Notes: a model not told the origin generated them from the sequence alone. Shown: positions 1-9,016, numbered from the stretch's first letter. The stretch is DNA of 64,000 nt from Alphaproteobacteria bacterium (GCA_024278055.1 JAJRTY010000025.1:1-64000), one strand, 5' to 3'. Numbers and translations are program-made.

Positions 1-554
1 AACATGTAATTGAGTATTACATTGAGCAGGGCGCCGGAAATTGTCGCCGCCAGGATAAACCGGGCACATTCCAGTGACATTAAAAATGACCGCAGTCCGG
101 CAAGAACCATAGCCGGTAACAGGGACCAAACCGCCACGCGCATATAGGTGCCTGCCAGACCGGCAATTTCCGGTGATTGTCCCAGCACCAGAAAAATCTC
201 TTCGGCAAACCATAGCGGCACCATTGCAGCAGAACTATAGAGCGTTAAAATCCAAAGCCCCATGCGCACCGAGCGGCGCACCCTGGTCGTGTCTCCCGCG
301 CCAAGTGCGTTTGAGGCCAGAGGCACAACCGCAAAAGCCATACCGGCACCAATAATCCACATCAGGAAATAGAACTGACTGGCAAGAACGACTGCGGCGA
401 GCTCTGTTGCTCCGAGCCAGCCAACCATCACCGTATCGGTAACATTGATTGCCAAACCCGCCAGGTTGGCCCCCACCAGAGGCAGGCCAAAGGCAAGCGT
501 TGCCCGAAAATGGCTGGTCAGGGACAGGGCATCATCGCGAGATGGTTCAGGCAC
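1..554 (-). CDS. MATE-family multidrug efflux transporter, 5' part only
   Basis: The reading frame is open from a GTG at 554 to the left edge (184 codons), so the C-terminal half or more lies outside the window. The protein starts [20 protein letters not shown] and continues with long hydrophobic segments. Motifs such as [18 protein letters not shown], followed by a membrane helix and [10 protein letters not shown], are typical of the NorM/MATE family of inner-membrane Na+ or H+ coupled drug and metabolite exporters. The GTG start overlaps the stop of gpt by 8 bases, so the two genes are probably translated from one transcript. No other start fits as well. The substrate cannot be told from the sequence. 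Confidence 0.85.
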   Translation of the reverse strand, partial: MPEPSRDDALSLTSHFRATLAFGLPLVGANLAGLAINVTDTVMVGWLGATELAAVVLASQFYFLMWIIGAGMAFAVVPLASNALGAGDTTRVRRSVRMGLWILTLYSSAAMVPLWFAEEIFLVLGQSPEIAGLAGTYMRVAVWSLLPAMVLAGLRSFLMSLECARFILAATISGALLNVILNYM

Positions 555-1029
555 CGCCGTTAGCCGTGTGAATGATCGGCGGCACAGATTGCAATTCGGT
601 ATCCCAGGGAAACAATATCCAGGTGTCCTGGCTGACTTCGGTAATAAAACTGTCAACCAGCGGGCGGCCTGCCGCCTTGGCGTAAACGGTGGCAAAATGG
701 GCCTTGGGCAGAATTCCCCTGACCACCTTTGCGGTCCTGCCGGTATCGACCAGATCATCAATAATCAACCAGCCCTGGCCATCACCGGCAATGTCTTTCA
801 AAATATCGGGCTGAGTTTGCGTGTTGTCATCGCGGTAAGAGACAATGCAGATGGTATCAATCAGGCGCACATCAAGTTCGCGGGCAATAATCGCTGCCGG
901 CACCAGTCCACCCCTGCTCACTGCCGCAATCCCCTGCCACGGCCCCGCAGCCACCAGACGCCAGGCCAGGGCTTTGGAATCACGATGGAGCTGATCCCAG
1001 GAAACCGGAAATGTTTTCTGATCTGGCAT
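547..1029 (-). CDS. gpt: Xanthine-guanine phosphoribosyltransferase
   Basis: This enzyme salvages purines by joining xanthine, guanine or hypoxanthine to PRPP, giving the nucleotide and pyrophosphate in the cytoplasm. The PRPP-binding loop [12 protein letters not shown] and the upstream [17 protein letters not shown] are clear, and the C-terminal LFPWDTE matches the E. coli Gpt tail. From the ATG at 1029 ([18 protein letters not shown]) the protein is 160 residues, close to the 152 of E. coli. A GTG at 1041 would add four residues but fits the family less well. It lies just upstream of, and overlaps, the MATE transporter gene. Confidence 0.93.
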   Translation of the reverse strand: MPDQKTFPVSWDQLHRDSKALAWRLVAAGPWQGIAAVSRGGLVPAAIIARELDVRLIDTICIVSYRDDNTQTQPDILKDIAGDGQGWLIIDDLVDTGRTAKVVRGILPKAHFATVYAKAAGRPLVDSFITEVSQDTWILFPWDTELQSVPPIIHTANGGA

Positions 1030-1180
1030 ACTTACCTGCACTTTATTTTTCCCCCCGGGATGTTTTCAACGCGAGACTATTGGCCCGCATTTTTGATTTG
1101 AGCGAAAATACAGGGAATCAAATTGAGATTACAGGTAAATCTTTCTCCACAACAGGAAACCGGGCAATTCAGACATCCAG

Positions 1181-2209
1181 CTATGACTGACCCCAGGTGT
1201 CTGTCAACCGATAACCTTGCGGCCACGGGTCGGCGGGATCCAGCATGTGTTGATGAATACCTGTTATCCAGGCTCGACCGGAAATTTCCGGGATAATCGC
1301 CTGCACATCACCAACATTGGTTGTCTTGATGATCCGACCGGTGAATGTCGATCCGATGATCGATGTGGCGGTGAATTTCTGGCTAAGTGTCATGAAACCG
1401 CGTTCGTGCAGTATGGCCATGCGCGCTGATACTGCAGTTCCGGTCGGGGAGCGATCGATCTTGCCCGGCTGGATAGCTACTGCTGAGCGTGCTTCCAGCC
1501 CCGCCGCTGTTTCACTGACCGGTCCGGCAAAAAGACAAAAGGAGAAATGATCCCATTGGGGGTTTTGCGGGTGGGTAAAATCCAGCTGCGCGTTTGCCGC
1601 ATTGGTGATCTTCACGCCCAGTTGGGCGAGATCACGCGCTTCACTTTCGACGAGACTAAAGCCGGAAGCTGCGGCATCAACGACGACGAAACTGTCGCCG
1701 CCATAGGCAGTGTCGACGTTGAGTGTGCCGATACCGTCAACTTCGAGTGTTGCATCCAGCTCCAGTGCAAAGCTTGGCACATTTTGCACCGCAATGCGCT
1801 CAGCCTTACCGTTGCGGCAATCAGCCCTGACACGAACCAGCCCGCCGGGTGCTTCCAGCACCATCTCGGTTACAGGTTCTTGCATCGTCACAATACCGCT
1901 TTCCAGCAGCACCGTTGACACACAGATCGAGTTGGACCCGGACATTGGCGGTGTATCTTCCGGCTCCATGATGATGAAAGCGGCATCAGCATCGCGGTGT
2001 TTGGGGGGCACGAGCAGGTTCACATGGCGAAACACCCCGCCGCGAGGCTCATTGAGCATGAAATTGCGTAAGGTTTCATCCGTGGCAATATGGTTTCTCT
2101 GCTCCCACAGCGTGTCGCCGGGGGGCGGTGCAACACCACCAACAATGACGTCGCCGACTTCGCCTTCAGCGTGGCAGGAAATAACGTGAATTATCTTGGA
2201 GCTGCGCAT
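1181..2209 (-). CDS. Proline racemase family protein with Ser90/Thr256 in place of both catalytic cysteines
   Basis: The fold is that of proline racemase, 4-hydroxyproline 2-epimerase and trans-3-hydroxyproline dehydratase. It is seen in [13 protein letters not shown] near the N terminus, MSGSNSICV around residue 90 and [12 protein letters not shown] around 256. The first catalytic position is Ser90 and the second is Thr256. The types I know are Cys/Cys, Ser/Cys and Cys/Thr, so Ser/Thr is odd and classical two-base racemisation is unlikely; a dehydratase or a changed activity is possible. I start at the ATG at 2209, which has GAGG seven bases upstream. A longer ORF to 2272 would run through a 14-bp palindrome and has no family match. 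It is divergent from the DapA-like gene. Length is 342 residues, normal for the family. Confidence 0.88.
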   Translation of the reverse strand: MRSSKIIHVISCHAEGEVGDVIVGGVAPPPGDTLWEQRNHIATDETLRNFMLNEPRGGVFRHVNLLVPPKHRDADAAFIIMEPEDTPPMSGSNSICVSTVLLESGIVTMQEPVTEMVLEAPGGLVRVRADCRNGKAERIAVQNVPSFALELDATLEVDGIGTLNVDTAYGGDSFVVVDAAASGFSLVESEARDLAQLGVKITNAANAQLDFTHPQNPQWDHFSFCLFAGPVSETAAGLEARSAVAIQPGKIDRSPTGTAVSARMAILHERGFMTLSQKFTATSIIGSTFTGRIIKTTNVGDVQAIIPEISGRAWITGIHQHMLDPADPWPQGYRLTDTWGQS

Positions 2210-2245
2210 GGAAAACCTCAGGTATAATTCGCCACAGGATCGCCG

Positions 2246-2259
2246 GGCATGATCATGCC
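2246..2259. promoter_or_regulatory. Perfect 14-bp palindrome in a divergent promoter region
   Basis: GGCATGATCATGCC is a perfect dyad between the divergent starts at 2209 and 2405. Its place and symmetry suggest an operator for a dimeric regulator controlling both proline-racemase-type operons. No regulator gene lies in the immediate cluster, so the protein that binds is unknown. The link to regulation is inferred. Confidence 0.4.
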
Positions 2260-2404
2260 GGGCCCGATGCATTAAAAATTTTGTTCGAGCCGTGAATTTC
2301 GATCATTGATTCCACCTTTTTTCAAGACGCGCAGCATAGAGCGATATAGGATAAGACAGGGCAAAAAAATTACGAATAACAAACTGTTTATCCGGGAGAC
2401 AATC

Positions 2405-3313
2405 ATGCGGTTCGAAGGAATATATACACCAATTATCACTCCGTTCCACACTGACGGCTCAATTGACTGGGACAGCTATGCTGGTGTTATTGACTGGCAA
2501 ATTGAAAACGGTGTAGCCGGGATTATCGTTGGCGGATCGACCGGTGAATTCTATGCCCTGTCCAAAGAAGAGCGCATTGAACAATTCAGGTTTGCAGCCA
2601 AACGCATTGACGACCGGGTTGAACTGATGGCCGGTGTCAATGACATCCGGGTGGATGAGTGCCTGGAGATCACGGTTGCGGCGCGCGAGGCCGGAGCGCA
2701 ATCACTTCTGGTCGCAGCGCCGCCTTATTCAATACCGTCCGAGGCCGAACTGGCGCATCATGTGCTCAAAATCGCCGACATATCCGGCCTGCCAATCATG
2801 CTTTACAATTATCCCGGTCGTGTTGTGGTCGAGATGGGCGAAGAATTCCTCAACATCGTCTCACACAACCCGCAAATTGCCGGCATCAAGGAATCCAGCG
2901 GTGATTATACCCGCCTGCCATATCTCTCACGCAACTATCCCGGCATTGAACTGGTTGTGGGCGGTGAGGAGCAGGTTCTGGAATTTGCCGCCTGGGGGGC
3001 AAAAGCCTGGGTCTGTGCCAGCGCCAATATTTTTCCCTCTGAATGTGTAAAGTTTATGGACATTGTCGGCCAACAGGGTGATTTCGAGCGCGGAAAACGT
3101 CTGATGAGCGCGTTTATTCCGCTCATGAATATTCTCGAACAGGGCGGAAAATTCCTGCCATGCGTAAAGCTGGGCTGTAAGCTGCAAGGCCGCCCAGGTG
3201 GCATTGTGCGCCCGCCGCTCCTGCCCCTGGAAGATGCCTTGCGGCAGGAAATTACCGAAATCATTGCGGCAACAGGCGACAAAGTGAACGCAATCCTCGA
3301 CGAAAAGGGCTGA
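2405..3313 (+). CDS. DapA/NanA-family lyase, likely hydroxyproline-pathway deaminase or related
   Basis: A class I aldolase-type TIM barrel of 302 residues. The signature GGSTGEFYALS (about 43-53), the Tyr motif LYNYPGR (Tyr134) and the Schiff-base lysine in GIKESSGD (Lys162) are all present, so the enzyme should be active. Family members include dihydrodipicolinate synthase, N-acetylneuraminate lyase and pyrroline-4-hydroxy-2-carboxylate deaminase. Because the next gene is a proline-racemase homologue, the hydroxyproline-type deaminase is my preferred role, but the substrate is inferred only. The start is the ATG at 2405 after CCGGGAGACA; the frame is open further upstream without homology. 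It is the first gene of a four-gene plus-strand operon. Confidence 0.85.
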   Translation: MRFEGIYTPIITPFHTDGSIDWDSYAGVIDWQIENGVAGIIVGGSTGEFYALSKEERIEQFRFAAKRIDDRVELMAGVNDIRVDECLEITVAAREAGAQSLLVAAPPYSIPSEAELAHHVLKIADISGLPIMLYNYPGRVVVEMGEEFLNIVSHNPQIAGIKESSGDYTRLPYLSRNYPGIELVVGGEEQVLEFAAWGAKAWVCASANIFPSECVKFMDIVGQQGDFERGKRLMSAFIPLMNILEQGGKFLPCVKLGCKLQGRPGGIVRPPLLPLEDALRQEITEIIAATGDKVNAILDEKG

Positions 3314-3317
3314 GCAC

Positions 3318-4430
3318 ATGGCTGGACCTTTGGACAAAGAGGGCGATATCACCACTCTTTTTGACGGTGACAGGCTGTCCGTTTACAAGGATGCCATGGG
3401 CTGGGAAAAAACGGTGACGATGATCGAGGCTCATGCCGAAGGTGAAGTTGGCCGCATTGTCACCGGCGGTGTTCTCGACATACCCGGCGACACCATGCTG
3501 GAGAAGATGAACCACATCAATCAGGTCGACGACAGTTTGCGCCGGTTCCTGATTAACGAACCGCGCGGTTGTGCCCAGATGAGTACCAACCTGCTGTTCA
3601 GGCCCACCCATCAAGACGCCGATGCCGCCTACCTGATTTTGCAGGCGGATAAAGCGCATGCAATGTCGGGATCAAACAGCATCTGTGTGGTGACGGTGCT
3701 GCTGGAAACCGGGATGGTTGAGATGATCGAGCCGGAAACCATTGTCACGTTAGAGACACCGGCGGGGCTGGTGCGGGCGCGGGCTGCTTGTGCCAACGGG
3801 AAATGTCAACGTGTGACGCTCGACATGACCCCGTCTTATGCCGACCGGCTGGACGCTGTGGTGATGGTCGAAGGGCTGGGCGCGGTCAGTGTTGATATCG
3901 CATTTGGCGGTGTTTTCTACGGCCTCATTGACCCGGCGCAATTTGATCTTGCCATCACCCCTGAGAATGCCCGCAAACTGGTAGACATCGGCTGTCGGGT
4001 ACATCGCGCCATCAATGAGCAGCTGGAAGTATGCCACCGGCAACTGGAAGCGCTCAACGGTATTTCATATACGATGTTTGTTGGTCATGATAATTCCGGC
4101 AACCTGAAAGGTGCCACCATCCTGCCGCCCGGGCGCATTGACCGCTCACCGTGCGGCACCGGCAACTGTGCCCGCCTCGCCGTCATGTTTCAGCGTGGCG
4201 AGGTGAAAGTGGGTGAAAAACGTGTGGCGCGCTCAATTATTGACAGTGAATTCGAGATATCCATTACCGGTACAACGAGTGTTGCCGGACAGGCCGCCAT
4301 CCTGCCCCGGGTTTCGGGACGCGGCTGGATTCATGGCATTCACCAGATCGGCCTTGATCCATCTGACCCCTTTCCCCACGGCTTCATGGTCGCCGATTGC
4401 TGGGGTGATGCTTTCGATCTGTTAAGTTGA
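3318..4430 (+). CDS. Proline racemase family protein, Ser/Cys type (4-hydroxyproline epimerase or 3-hydroxyproline dehydratase class)
   Basis: Second proline-racemase paralogue of the window, 370 residues. The first active-site motif is MSGSNSICV with Ser117 and the second is DRSPCGTGNCAR with Cys279. The Ser/Cys arrangement is known from bifunctional enzymes that epimerise 4-hydroxyproline and dehydrate trans-3-hydroxyproline. It begins 4 bases after the DapA-like stop, so the two are almost certainly co-translated. The first 30 or so residues have no counterpart in its divergent paralogue; a later Met27 (3396) could be the true start. Together with the lyase it points to breakdown of a hydroxylated proline or similar cyclic amino acid. 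Confidence 0.88.
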   Translation: MAGPLDKEGDITTLFDGDRLSVYKDAMGWEKTVTMIEAHAEGEVGRIVTGGVLDIPGDTMLEKMNHINQVDDSLRRFLINEPRGCAQMSTNLLFRPTHQDADAAYLILQADKAHAMSGSNSICVVTVLLETGMVEMIEPETIVTLETPAGLVRARAACANGKCQRVTLDMTPSYADRLDAVVMVEGLGAVSVDIAFGGVFYGLIDPAQFDLAITPENARKLVDIGCRVHRAINEQLEVCHRQLEALNGISYTMFVGHDNSGNLKGATILPPGRIDRSPCGTGNCARLAVMFQRGEVKVGEKRVARSIIDSEFEISITGTTSVAGQAAILPRVSGRGWIHGIHQIGLDPSDPFPHGFMVADCWGDAFDLLS

Positions 4431-4473
4431 ACATCATGAAGGTTCTTACCCATCAACCACTGGAGTTGCGCAA

Positions 4474-5211
4474 ATGAGATTATCAGGAAAAAAAATTGTT
4501 ATGACCGCAGCCGGTGCAGGCATCGGCCGGGCCTCGGCTATTGCCATGGCCAAAGAAGGAGCGCAGGTCTATGCGACCGATATCGATGATAGTGCGCTGG
4601 CCAGTCTGTCGGAAGAAATGCCCAACCTGATTTGCTCACATCTTGATGTCACTGATGCGGCTGGTATAGCCGAACTGGCAGGCTCGATCCCGACACCTGA
4701 TGTGGTTTTCAACTGTGCCGGATACGTTCACAATGGCACAATCCTCGAAGCTGATGAGGCTGCATGGGAGCGGTCTTTTGCCATCAACGTGCGCGCGATG
4801 GGGCGGATGATTGAAACCTTCCTGCCGGCGATGATCAAAAACGGCGGCGGTTCGATCATCAACATGGCCACTGTGGCATCTTCCATAACCGGCGTTGCCA
4901 ACCGCTGCATCTATGGCGCCAGCAAGGGTGCTGTGCTGGGGTTGACGAAATCTGTGGCGGCTGACTTTGTCGGCGATGGCATTCGCTGTAACGCTGTGTG
5001 CCCGGGCACGGTGATGACACCTTCCTTGCAAGTTCGCTTGCAGGCCGGTGGAAACTATGAAGAAGCCTATGAAAAGATGCTCGACCGGCAGCCAACACGT
5101 GAAATGTCAAAGCCTGAAGATATCGCACCGATCGTTGTCTATCTGGCATCGGACGAATCAAAAGTCGCCACCGGGCAGTTCTTTGTGGTCGATGGCGGGT
5201 GGACCATATGA
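4474..5211 (+). CDS. Short-chain dehydrogenase, BDH2/DHRS6-like (candidate 4-oxoproline reductase)
   Basis: A 245-residue classical SDR. The NAD(P) loop TAAGAGIGRA is near residue 11, NCAG at 80, Ser136/137, Tyr147 and Lys151 (YGASK), and the C terminus ends in VVDGGWTI. From memory the closest well-known protein is human BDH2: the stretches NRCIYG, RCNAVCPGTV and TPSLQ with the following RLQAGGN match it position for position, including Tyr147 and Lys151. BDH2 was reported to be a cytosolic 4-oxo-L-proline reductase making cis-4-hydroxyproline, which suits the neighbouring proline-racemase genes. The main alternative is a sugar-acid dehydrogenase such as 2-keto-3-deoxyfuconate dehydrogenase. 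Its last bases overlap the next start as ATGA. Confidence 0.85.
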   Translation: MRLSGKKIVMTAAGAGIGRASAIAMAKEGAQVYATDIDDSALASLSEEMPNLICSHLDVTDAAGIAELAGSIPTPDVVFNCAGYVHNGTILEADEAAWERSFAINVRAMGRMIETFLPAMIKNGGGSIINMATVASSITGVANRCIYGASKGAVLGLTKSVAADFVGDGIRCNAVCPGTVMTPSLQVRLQAGGNYEEAYEKMLDRQPTREMSKPEDIAPIVVYLASDESKVATGQFFVVDGGWTI

Positions 5212-6137
5212 TTGCCAGGCCAGAAAATATCGGATTTGTCGGCCTCGGGGCCATGGGCTTTGGCATGGCGGCAAACTTATTGGCCAAACACGGTCAGCTT
5301 AACATTGTCGCCAACCGCAGCCGTGAGCCCGTCGACAGGCTTGTCAGCCAGGGGGCGAAGGAATTTGCCGACTATGCCGACCTTGCAGCCCACAGCGACC
5401 TGTTGATCCTGTGCCTGCCCAATTCGGAAGTGGTTGAGGTAGTTGTTGCCAAAATGGCAGATGGGCTTGCAGAGGGAAAAACCCTTATCGACACCGGCAC
5501 CTCGTCACTGCAATCGACGCAAAGTGTTGCAGAGGCAATGCAGGATCAAGGCGTTCACTTTGCTGAAGCACCAGTGACCGGCGGCATCAAACAGGCAGCA
5601 ACAGGGGAACTTGGCGCTCTGGTTGGCGCAACACCTGAGGTGTTTGAGATGATCGAACCTGTGCTGCAAAATTTTTGCACCTCAGTGCAGCATTTCGGCC
5701 CGGTCGGGGCTGGTGCGCGGGCAAAATTTGTCAATAATTACATGGTTATGGGCATTGTCGCGCTGGTCAGCGAAGCATTTCATGTGGCTGGTATGACTGG
5801 TTCTGACTGGGACAAGCTGTATGAAGTGGTCATCCGGGGATCGGCTGATTCCGGGGCCTTTCGCCGTATAATCGGCAATGCCAAAAACGGTGACTTTGAA
5901 GGCTATGTTTTTTCGATAGACGGCGCTTTGAAGGACATGACGTATATCACCGAGATGAACGCCTCTTTAGGACGGGCAACGCCGTTGAATATGGCTGTAC
6001 TGGACTTTTTTTCCAAAGCCGCCAAAGCAGGTCATGGTGATCGGCTTTTAAGTGAGCTGCTGCGGCCAGAAATTCGCGAAACCCTGTTTCAGCCGGATTT
6101 TAGAAATATTGAAATGCCGGAACAAAGCTCGTCTTAA
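5208..6137 (+). CDS. Beta-hydroxyacid dehydrogenase, 3-hydroxyisobutyrate dehydrogenase family
   Basis: An NAD(P)-dependent oxidoreductase of 309 residues. The N-terminal Rossmann motif is IGFVGLGAMGFGMAANL, the substrate loop is EAPVTGGIKQAATG and the catalytic lysine is in GARAKFVNNYM (Lys173). The family oxidises beta-hydroxyacids such as 3-hydroxyisobutyrate, tartronate semialdehyde products and 4-hydroxybutyrate. I chose the ATG at 5208, which overlaps the preceding SDR stop as ATGA and has GGCGGGTGG upstream; a GTG at 5199 is in frame but less likely. It is the last gene of the operon and is followed by a strong inverted repeat. The exact substrate is not shown by the sequence. Confidence 0.86.
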   Translation: MIARPENIGFVGLGAMGFGMAANLLAKHGQLNIVANRSREPVDRLVSQGAKEFADYADLAAHSDLLILCLPNSEVVEVVVAKMADGLAEGKTLIDTGTSSLQSTQSVAEAMQDQGVHFAEAPVTGGIKQAATGELGALVGATPEVFEMIEPVLQNFCTSVQHFGPVGAGARAKFVNNYMVMGIVALVSEAFHVAGMTGSDWDKLYEVVIRGSADSGAFRRIIGNAKNGDFEGYVFSIDGALKDMTYITEMNASLGRATPLNMAVLDFFSKAAKAGHGDRLLSELLRPEIRETLFQPDFRNIEMPEQSSS

Positions 6138-6177
6138 TCAGGGGTAGAGCATGTCCGTTTTGAACTATTACTTATAT

Positions 6178-6264
6178 CCGCCTTACCGGCGAAAGCCGGT
6201 ATCCAGAGGCAGCAGCAAGGTATGAATTTCTGGCGCTGGATACCGGCTTTCGCCGGTAAGGCGG
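6178..6264. repeat. Perfect 29-bp inverted repeat (REP-like, probable bidirectional terminator)
   Basis: The arms at 6178-6206 and 6236-6264 are perfect reverse complements separated by 29 bases. Each arm also folds on itself as ACCGGC-GAAA-GCCGGT. It lies between convergent genes, so it may end transcription from both sides. Closely related copies are at 36243-36272 and 35348-35365, which makes this a repeated element family. Confidence 0.85.
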
Positions 6265-6323
6265 GATGATGGATCAACCCTGACTTCATCGTCACTGACC
6301 TTAAAAATCGTCAGGCTCCAGAG

Positions 6324-7529
6324 TCACTTTTGGCAACAATTGGCTGCTTCAGCGGCTACGATTTCGGTAATTTCCCGGCAATCCTGTTTAGTAAATGTCA
6401 GCGGCACGCGCATGTCGCAGGTGGTGGACAGTGTGCGGATCGTATTTGGCAAGGGTTCCAATTCCCCCAGGTAGTGCCAGCTGTCATAGCGACTGGTAAA
6501 GGCTGTTGGTTCTTTGCCACCAAACCACTTGATTTCAACGCCGCGCGCAGCACAGCGCGCCAGAAAATCGGGAATGTTGTCGGCACCGATCCCCGGTGCC
6601 TGAAATTGAATTGAGGAGCCGACAAATTCTTCATACTGCTGGCGCTTAACTGTTTTCAGCCCCGGGGCTGAACCAAACCCGTCTTCAAGGATAGAGTAGC
6701 GCACATTCCAGCGGCGGACATTTTCTTCGAGGCCAGGCAATTGCGCGCGCAGGATAGAAGCACGCAGATTATCCAGCCGCGCCGAACAATTCGGGCTCTC
6801 GAGCCTGACTTTTTGAAAGATCTCTTCGCGCGGAATAGCGCCGTGCGATCCATACAGCATGTAAGATCCCGAGCCGATGACTGCGCGGGCGGCAAGTTCA
6901 GGATTATCAGTGGTAAGCAGCCCGCCTTCACCCGAATTCAGGTGCTTGTATGTCTGGGTCGAAAAACAGGCAACATCACCAAAGTTTCCCGATCGCGTGC
7001 CTTTCCATTTTGCCCCCATCGTATGGGCGCAATCTTCAATCAGAACAATGCCGAACTCTTTGCATATGGACATGATCGCATCCATGTCGGCAATGTGGCC
7101 GCGCATGTGCGAGATCAAAAAATAGTCAGCCGCGCTTGCTTCAGCTTTGGCGCGCAGGTCATTTAAGTCCGTGTGCCAGTTTTCATCAATTTCCACCAGA
7201 ACCGGTACGGCGCCAACTGCGAATATTGCGCCGGGAACCGGTGCAAGCGTATAGGCATTGGCCAGAACCTTTGCACCGGGGCCAACGCCTGCCGCCCGCA
7301 ACGCTATTTGCAGGGCCTGGCCACCCGATGTTGTTGCCAGACAGTATTTTGTCCCCTGCCATTTGGCGTATTCCTGCTCAAGCAGGGTTGCTTCAGACAC
7401 TTCTCCTTCAACCGTATTATATCTGTGCAACCTGCCGGTGCGCAGAATTTCGCCAACCCGGGCAATGGCTGGTTCGCAAATGGCTTCCTGCTGGGTAAAG
7501 GGTTTTTCAAGACGTCTGGTCATTGTCAT
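6324..7529 (-). CDS. DegT/DnrJ/EryC1/StrS-family PLP aminotransferase
   Basis: A fold-type I PLP enzyme of 401 residues. The PLP-contacting Asp is in LIEDCAHTMGAKW (Asp166) and the Schiff-base lysine in FSTQTYKHLNSGEGG (Lys195), so it looks catalytically complete. The family mostly aminates keto sugars, but some members act on other aldehydes or ketones. No sugar-nucleotide genes are nearby; instead the gene overlaps a HisD-type dehydrogenase by ATGA, as though the dehydrogenase makes the carbonyl that this enzyme uses or the reverse. It is the distal gene of the minus-strand unit LysR-HisD-DegT. Substrate unknown. Confidence 0.87.
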   Translation of the reverse strand: MTMTRRLEKPFTQQEAICEPAIARVGEILRTGRLHRYNTVEGEVSEATLLEQEYAKWQGTKYCLATTSGGQALQIALRAAGVGPGAKVLANAYTLAPVPGAIFAVGAVPVLVEIDENWHTDLNDLRAKAEASAADYFLISHMRGHIADMDAIMSICKEFGIVLIEDCAHTMGAKWKGTRSGNFGDVACFSTQTYKHLNSGEGGLLTTDNPELAARAVIGSGSYMLYGSHGAIPREEIFQKVRLESPNCSARLDNLRASILRAQLPGLEENVRRWNVRYSILEDGFGSAPGLKTVKRQQYEEFVGSSIQFQAPGIGADNIPDFLARCAARGVEIKWFGGKEPTAFTSRYDSWHYLGELEPLPNTIRTLSTTCDMRVPLTFTKQDCREITEIVAAEAANCCQK

Positions 7530-8908
7530 TCGTATCGCTGCTGATCACTGACTTCGAAAGGCCATTCCGTGTCGGGGAAGTATTTTTTCAATCGCCAGTC
7601 GCAGGCACGCGCATGACCGTCCATACCCTCGAGCCGGGAGATACGCGAGGCCGCAGCACTGAATTTCAGATTGGCTTCTTCGCTGATTTCCTGCCAGGTG
7701 AGAATTTTCAAAAACTTCATAACATTGAGGCCGCCGGTATATCTTGCAGCCTTTTTGGTTGGTAAAATGTGGTTGGTGCCCGAGCATTTATCACCATGGG
7801 TGACGGTGGCTCCTTCGCCCAGAAACAACGAACCGTAGTTTTTCAACCGCTGTTTCCACCACTCCAGATCCTCGGCAACAACCTGAAGATGTTCACTGGC
7901 GTAGCGGTCCGAGACCTCACAGACTTCTTCTCGATCCTCACACAGAATGATTTCACCATGCTCGTGCCACGCCGCCATGACCACGTCACCACTTGGCATG
8001 TCTGCGGCAATTTTGGGCATGATACGGGCGACAGTCTCGGCAAGCTGAGCTGAAGTTGTAAACAGCCAAACAGGAGAATCAGGTCCATGTTCGGCCTGCG
8101 AAGCCAGATCAATCGCAACTGTCATGGCATCAGCTGTGTCATCAGCAATGATTGCGCTTTCAGTTGGTCCGGCAAAAACATCGATGCCAACCTCACCGAA
8201 TAAGAGCCGCTTTGCTTCGGCAACATAAGAGTTTCCCGGGCCAACCAGAATATCCGCAGATCGTGTACCAAACAGGCCAAATGCCATCGAGGCTACCGCC
8301 TGCACTCCACCCATTTCGAGGATGATGTCGGCGCCTGCCAGATCCATCGCGTAAGCCACCTGAGGTGAAATTGATCCGCTTCGGGGGGGCGAGGCTGCAA
8401 CCACAAATGGTACGCCTGCAACCCTGGCCGTGGTAATACTCATGATCGCCGAAGCCACATGGGCGTAGCGTCCACCGGGCACATAACACCCGGCACAATC
8501 AACCGGCACAATGCGTTGGCCCAGGCGCACACCAGGTTCGGTTTCAATTTCAAACTCTTGCAAGCTTGCCTTTTGCGCCCGGGCAAATCGCTCAACCTGG
8601 GAATGGGAAAAACGGATATCATCTTTTTCCTGGTCGCTCACTTGTGCAATCAGACTGGCTTTTTTTTCTGGCGTTAAAACAAAACCTCCGTGCCAGTCAT
8701 CCAGATTTCGCGCATATTCTTCCACCGCAGGTTCACCGAGACTGCGGATGCGATCCAGCATCTCTTCTACGACCTCGCGAACCCCGCTGCCCGCTGAACC
8801 CTGTTTTGCCTGAGATTGTTTTTGGTATTCCATGTCCCAATTCCAAAATGTCGGTTGCGATAATTTTATAAAGCCCGCGACGGTGTTGCTATTCGTTGTG
8901 GAGTTCAC
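7526..8908 (-). CDS. Histidinol dehydrogenase family protein (HisD paralogue, HpsN-like), catabolic context
   Basis: A zinc- and NAD-dependent dehydrogenase that oxidises an alcohol to an acid in two steps. Zinc and catalytic residues of the family are visible: Gln and His in ASQAEHGPDS, the Glu-His pair in YASEHLQV, Asp in GDKCSGTNHILPT, and His in EGMDGHARA. It does not sit in a histidine operon. HisD paralogues in such settings include sulfopropanediol 3-dehydrogenase (HpsN), and the taurine-type importer next door makes an organosulfonate or amino alcohol possible, but this is inference. The frame starts with GTG at 8908 (460 residues); ATG at 8833 is an alternative that would give a more usual length. 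It follows the LysR gene and overlaps DegT. Confidence 0.85.
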   Translation of the reverse strand: MNSTTNSNTVAGFIKLSQPTFWNWDMEYQKQSQAKQGSAGSGVREVVEEMLDRIRSLGEPAVEEYARNLDDWHGGFVLTPEKKASLIAQVSDQEKDDIRFSHSQVERFARAQKASLQEFEIETEPGVRLGQRIVPVDCAGCYVPGGRYAHVASAIMSITTARVAGVPFVVAASPPRSGSISPQVAYAMDLAGADIILEMGGVQAVASMAFGLFGTRSADILVGPGNSYVAEAKRLLFGEVGIDVFAGPTESAIIADDTADAMTVAIDLASQAEHGPDSPVWLFTTSAQLAETVARIMPKIAADMPSGDVVMAAWHEHGEIILCEDREEVCEVSDRYASEHLQVVAEDLEWWKQRLKNYGSLFLGEGATVTHGDKCSGTNHILPTKKAARYTGGLNVMKFLKILTWQEISEEANLKFSAAASRISRLEGMDGHARACDWRLKKYFPDTEWPFEVSDQQRYE

Positions 8909-9016
8909 TCCCGGAGGCGAAAATTTTCCAGTCTATTTCACTATATTCAGATTTTTTAAATGAACACTTCCAAAAACATGGATGTCTGGGCGGGCAGAAG
9001 TATCTTTTTAAAGCCT

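Noticed and set aside
445-1101. Plus-strand ORF of 218 codons
   Set aside because: It is opposite gpt, which has clear homology; its own translation has no recognisable motif.
2210-2272. N-terminal extension of the proline-racemase homologue to 2272
   Set aside because: The added residues have no family match and would place the palindrome inside the coding sequence; the ATG at 2209 has a good ribosome site.
6178-6264. CRISPR-like repeats
   Set aside because: Copies are single, far apart and palindromic at gene ends, with no regular spacers and no cas genes.
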